From Gallicola sp. (GTDB taxonomy: Bacteria; Bacillota; Clostridia; Tissierellales; Peptoniphilaceae), in the NCBI GenBank assembly GCA_012798975.1, contig JAAZME010000294.1, forward strand, positions 1 to 7,414: a DNA stretch of 7,414 nt. Reading direction: 5' to 3'. The notes beneath the pieces are model-generated. The model saw only the letters and a program-made list of their open reading frames with translations. It made no database searches and was not told the DNA's origin. Both the position numbers and the translations under genes were made by a program. This document shows positions 6,057 to 7,414 of this stretch, one piece after another. How positions within the stretch are numbered: position 1 is the first letter of the stretch; every line of letters starts with the position of its first letter.

Positions 6057-6876
6057 TATCGGTCCTCCATTCAGCCAGGAAGCCGGCATTTACTTTCTTG
6101 TAAAACTCAAGCAGAATTTCTCTTAAGGTATCTTCATCGATATATCTTGTGATCTCTCCATTTTCAGTAATAGAAATTGCACCGGTTTCTTCCGATACAA
6201 TAATAGTTAAAGAATCAGATTTTTCCGATATTCCCAGAGCTGCCCGATGTCTTGTTCCAAGTTCTTTTGATACAAGCTTGCTGTCTGTTAAAGGAAGAAA
6301 ACAGGCTGCAGCCTTGATTTTATCTCCTTTAATAATAACAGCACCATCATGAAGAGGCGTATTGGGGATAAATATATTAATCAATAATTCGCTGGAAATA
6401 AGGGCATCCAGCTTCGTTCCTGTTTCCACAATTTCATTTAATCCTGTTTTTCTTTCCAAAACCAGCAGCGCACCGATTTTCTGTCTTGATAAAGAAGACA
6501 TCGCTGTAATAATTTCGCTAGAAACTTTTTTAGCATCCTCGTCTTGTATATCTAATATCGATTTATTAAAGAAATTATTTCTTCCTATAAATTCCAGCAC
6601 ACGTCTAAGCTCTGGCTGAAACACAATCAGTATCGCTATCATGCCGAGAGTCATTGTATTTTCTAAAATCCAGTTAATTGTATAAAGTCTGAGCCATCCG
6701 CTTACCTTTGCGATAACAAAAAGCGCTATTATTCCTTTGATCAGCTGCTCGGCTCGTGTTTCCTTGATAAGCAGTATTAATTTGTACACTACAAAGGCTA
6801 CGACTGCAACATCGATAATATCGAGTACACGTATACTGGATAGCTGGCTATTTATAAAGTTGATTATGGCATCCAT
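6043..6876 (-). CDS. cdaA: Diadenylate cyclase CdaA (DisA_N/DAC domain)
   Basis: CdaA condenses two ATP into cyclic di-AMP, the second messenger that controls potassium and osmolyte transport and wall homeostasis in Gram-positive bacteria. The 277-aa protein has three predicted N-terminal membrane segments (about 17-37, 45-62, 76-88), then the cytoplasmic cyclase domain (about 100-265). The catalytic motif DGA is at 177-179 within NTPLHDGAVII, and the RHR motif at 209-211 within GTRHRAALG; SEETGAIS (228-235) follows as in active family members. Length and topology match B. subtilis CdaA. The start at 6876 (MDAIINF) has a modest site, AAGGAT 8 nt upstream. It is the first gene of its transcript, with its own promoter after the ptsH terminator, and overlaps cdaR. 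Confidence 0.96.
   Translation of the reverse strand: MDAIINFINSQLSSIRVLDIIDVAVVAFVVYKLILLIKETRAEQLIKGIIALFVIAKVSGWLRLYTINWILENTMTLGMIAILIVFQPELRRVLEFIGRNNFFNKSILDIQDEDAKKVSSEIITAMSSLSRQKIGALLVLERKTGLNEIVETGTKLDALISSELLINIFIPNTPLHDGAVIIKGDKIKAAACFLPLTDSKLVSKELGTRHRAALGISEKSDSLTIIVSEETGAISITENGEITRYIDEDTLREILLEFYKKVNAGFLAEWRTDNERK
6064..6068 (-). promoter_or_regulatory. Ribosome binding site that fixes the cdaR start
   Basis: GGAGG on the minus strand lies 7 nt before the ATG at 6056, inside the 3' end of cdaA. It selects the MKENRKE start over the upstream in-frame ATG and places the membrane segment close to the N terminus, as is usual for CdaR. Confidence 0.8.
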
Positions 6877-6908
6877 TTTTCCCCATCCTTATCTTTATTT
6901 TCATCCAT

Positions 6909-6917
6909 ATTGTATCA
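6909..6917 (-). promoter_or_regulatory. Extended -10 promoter of cdaA-cdaR
   Basis: The minus strand reads TGATACAAT, five of six matches to TATAAT with the extended-10 TG. The region 17 nt upstream is the T-run of the ptsH terminator (TTTTTT), so no good -35 is seen. The predicted start is near 6902, giving a leader of about 25 nt. It is nearly identical to the glmM promoter core TGATATAAT. Confidence 0.6.
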
Positions 6918-6930
6918 TATAGCCCACAAG

Positions 6931-6956
6931 AAAAAAACGCTGTAAGACAGCGTTTT
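6931..6956 (-). terminator. Rho-independent terminator of ptsH
   Basis: On the minus strand AAAACGCTGT, a CTT loop and ACAGCGTTTT form a perfect 10-bp stem followed by seven T in total (6937-6931) and CTTG. The stem begins at the last base of the ptsH stop codon TGA, so the gene ends directly in its terminator. It separates ptsH from the cdaA promoter. Confidence 0.93.
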
Positions 6957-7228
6957 CATATATCTTGAATCCCTAATTCGTTTTTAACCAGTTGAACAAG
7001 TGTTGACAATGCCTCTTCTTCATCTTCCCCAGAACAGCGGATTGTAAGAAGAGTATCCTTTTTGGCAGCCATGGCTAAAATACTGATAATACTTTTTCCG
7101 TTATATTCTCTATCATCTTTAATAAGTGTTACTTCTGATTCAAATTGAGTCGCTGTTCGCAAGAACTGGGATGCAGGTCTTGCATGCAAACCAATGCTAT
7201 TTGTCACAGTAACCTTTTCCTCAACCAT
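6956..7228 (-). CDS. ptsH: Phosphocarrier protein HPr
   Basis: HPr carries phosphate from enzyme I to the EIIA components of sugar PTS permeases. In Bacillota it can also be phosphorylated on a serine by HPr kinase, acting with CcpA in catabolite repression. The 90-aa protein is full length. The catalytic His15 sits in GLHARPAS (13-20), and Ser46 lies in NGKSIISILAMAAKK (43-57), the regulatory site. GGAGG lies 5 nt before the ATG. It stands as a single-gene unit: a promoter and long structured leader upstream, a terminator at its stop. No ptsI (enzyme I) is seen in the window. It could alternatively be a specialised HPr paralogue, but both phosphorylation sites are intact, which favours the general one. 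Confidence 0.94.
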   Translation of the reverse strand: MVEEKVTVTNSIGLHARPASQFLRTATQFESEVTLIKDDREYNGKSIISILAMAAKKDTLLTIRCSGEDEEEALSTLVQLVKNELGIQDI

Positions 7229-7388
7229 AAAAACCTCCGGTATTTTACTTAATCAGATTATCAACACCTCTAATTAAAATTAATTAGAGGGCTCTTTATT
7301 ACTAAAATTCGAATAATAAATGCGGCTGGAATTGTTTTCAATAAAAGACTACGTTATTTTTGTAACAAGAACCCTCTGATAACCCATT
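7229..7388 (-). promoter_or_regulatory. Structured 5' leader of ptsH, riboswitch-like, class unknown
   Basis: The predicted transcript has about 160 nt before the ATG. An 11-bp closing stem forms between AGAGGGTTCTT (7377-7367) and AAGAGCCCTCT (7296-7286), with one U-G wobble that pairs only in the minus-strand RNA. It encloses three small stems: GTTA/TAAC (7366-7363 with 7356-7353), ATTG/CAAT (7342-7339 with 7334-7331) and TTTATTA/TAATAAA (7320-7314 with 7301-7295). The single-stranded stretch TCCAGCCGCA (7330-7321) is the most GC-rich part of the core. The 3' strand of the closing stem is shared with a downstream palindrome, so the two folds exclude each other. I did not recognise a known riboswitch class. 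Function is inferred. Confidence 0.45.
7267..7290 (-). repeat. Palindrome in the ptsH leader (expression-platform candidate)
   Basis: CCTCTAATTAA and TTAATTAGAGG form an 11-bp dyad with a 2-nt centre (in RNA probably 9-10 bp with a larger loop). No U-run follows it on the minus strand, so it is not a standard terminator. Its 5' arm (CCTCT) is also part of the leader's closing stem and could pair with the GGAGG ribosome binding site at 7234-7238 through one G-U pair. Confidence 0.6.
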
Positions 7389-7394
7389 GCAACT

Positions 7395-7403
7395 AGTATA
7401 ACA
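7395..7403 (-). promoter_or_regulatory. Extended -10 promoter of ptsH
   Basis: The minus strand reads TGTTATACT, five of six matches to TATAAT with an extended-10 TG. The -35 region would lie at or beyond the window edge and cannot be checked. The predicted start is near 7388, just before the structured leader. Confidence 0.55.
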
Positions 7404-7414
7404 CAGCTTCATCA

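Noticed and set aside
6057..6089. Upstream in-frame ATG at 6089 as the cdaR start
   Set aside because: It would add MPASWLNGGPI, encoded within cdaA, and the GGAGG site is positioned for the ATG at 6056.
7267..7290. Intrinsic terminator upstream of ptsH
   Set aside because: The stem is followed by TGTTGATAATC on the minus strand with no U-run, and the stem itself is A/T-rich. An alternative-fold or operator role fits better.
7229..7388. Known riboswitch (c-di-AMP ydaO type, glmS ribozyme, T-box, ZTP)
   Set aside because: None of the conserved core motifs I know for these classes is visible, and no T-box sequence or U-rich terminator follows. A covariance search is needed to be certain.

Overview
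All seven genes lie on the minus strand, so transcription runs from high to low coordinates. The gene set (HPr, CdaA-CdaR with YbbR repeats, GlmM, a DegV protein, strong AAGGAGG-type ribosome binding sites, low-to-moderate GC) points to a Gram-positive Bacillota, most likely a clostridial anaerobe. I cannot name the genus from this sequence.

Layout in transcription order. Unit 1: an extended -10 promoter (7395-7403), a structured leader of about 160 nt, then ptsH (HPr) and a strong intrinsic terminator that starts at its stop codon. Unit 2: an extended -10 promoter (6909-6917), then cdaA (diadenylate cyclase) and cdaR (YbbR-repeat regulator), overlapping by 14 nt, closed by a terminator at 4746-4771. 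Unit 3: an extended -10 promoter (4695-4703), then glmM, a DegV-family lipid-binding protein and mtnN (MTA/SAH nucleosidase), closely packed. Unit 4: a leader with alternative hairpins, then a PTS EIICB sugar permease that runs to the window edge.

Functional themes are PTS sugar uptake (HPr, EIICB), amino-sugar and cell-wall precursor synthesis (GlmM), c-di-AMP synthesis (CdaA/CdaR), fatty acid binding (DegV) and recycling of S-adenosylmethionine by-products (MtnN). In many Bacillota cdaA-cdaR-glmM is one operon. Here cdaR and glmM are separated by a roughly 158-bp inverted-repeat element carrying a terminator, and glmM has its own promoter.

The most unusual signal is a family of heptad repeats of the form NNNNTAG (1-32, 4703-4744, 4822-4860). 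TAG recurs exactly every 7 nt, so each array places a stop codon in all three reading frames of one strand. Two genes, EIICB and cdaR, take their stop codons from these arrays. A third gene, mtnN, ends inside a perfect 12-bp hairpin whose loop holds its stop codon. The second notable signal is the ptsH leader, which has a multi-stem, mutually exclusive, riboswitch-like architecture that I could not match to a known class. No intergenic stretch exceeds 300 bases. I see no tRNA, rRNA, CRISPR array or intact insertion sequence.
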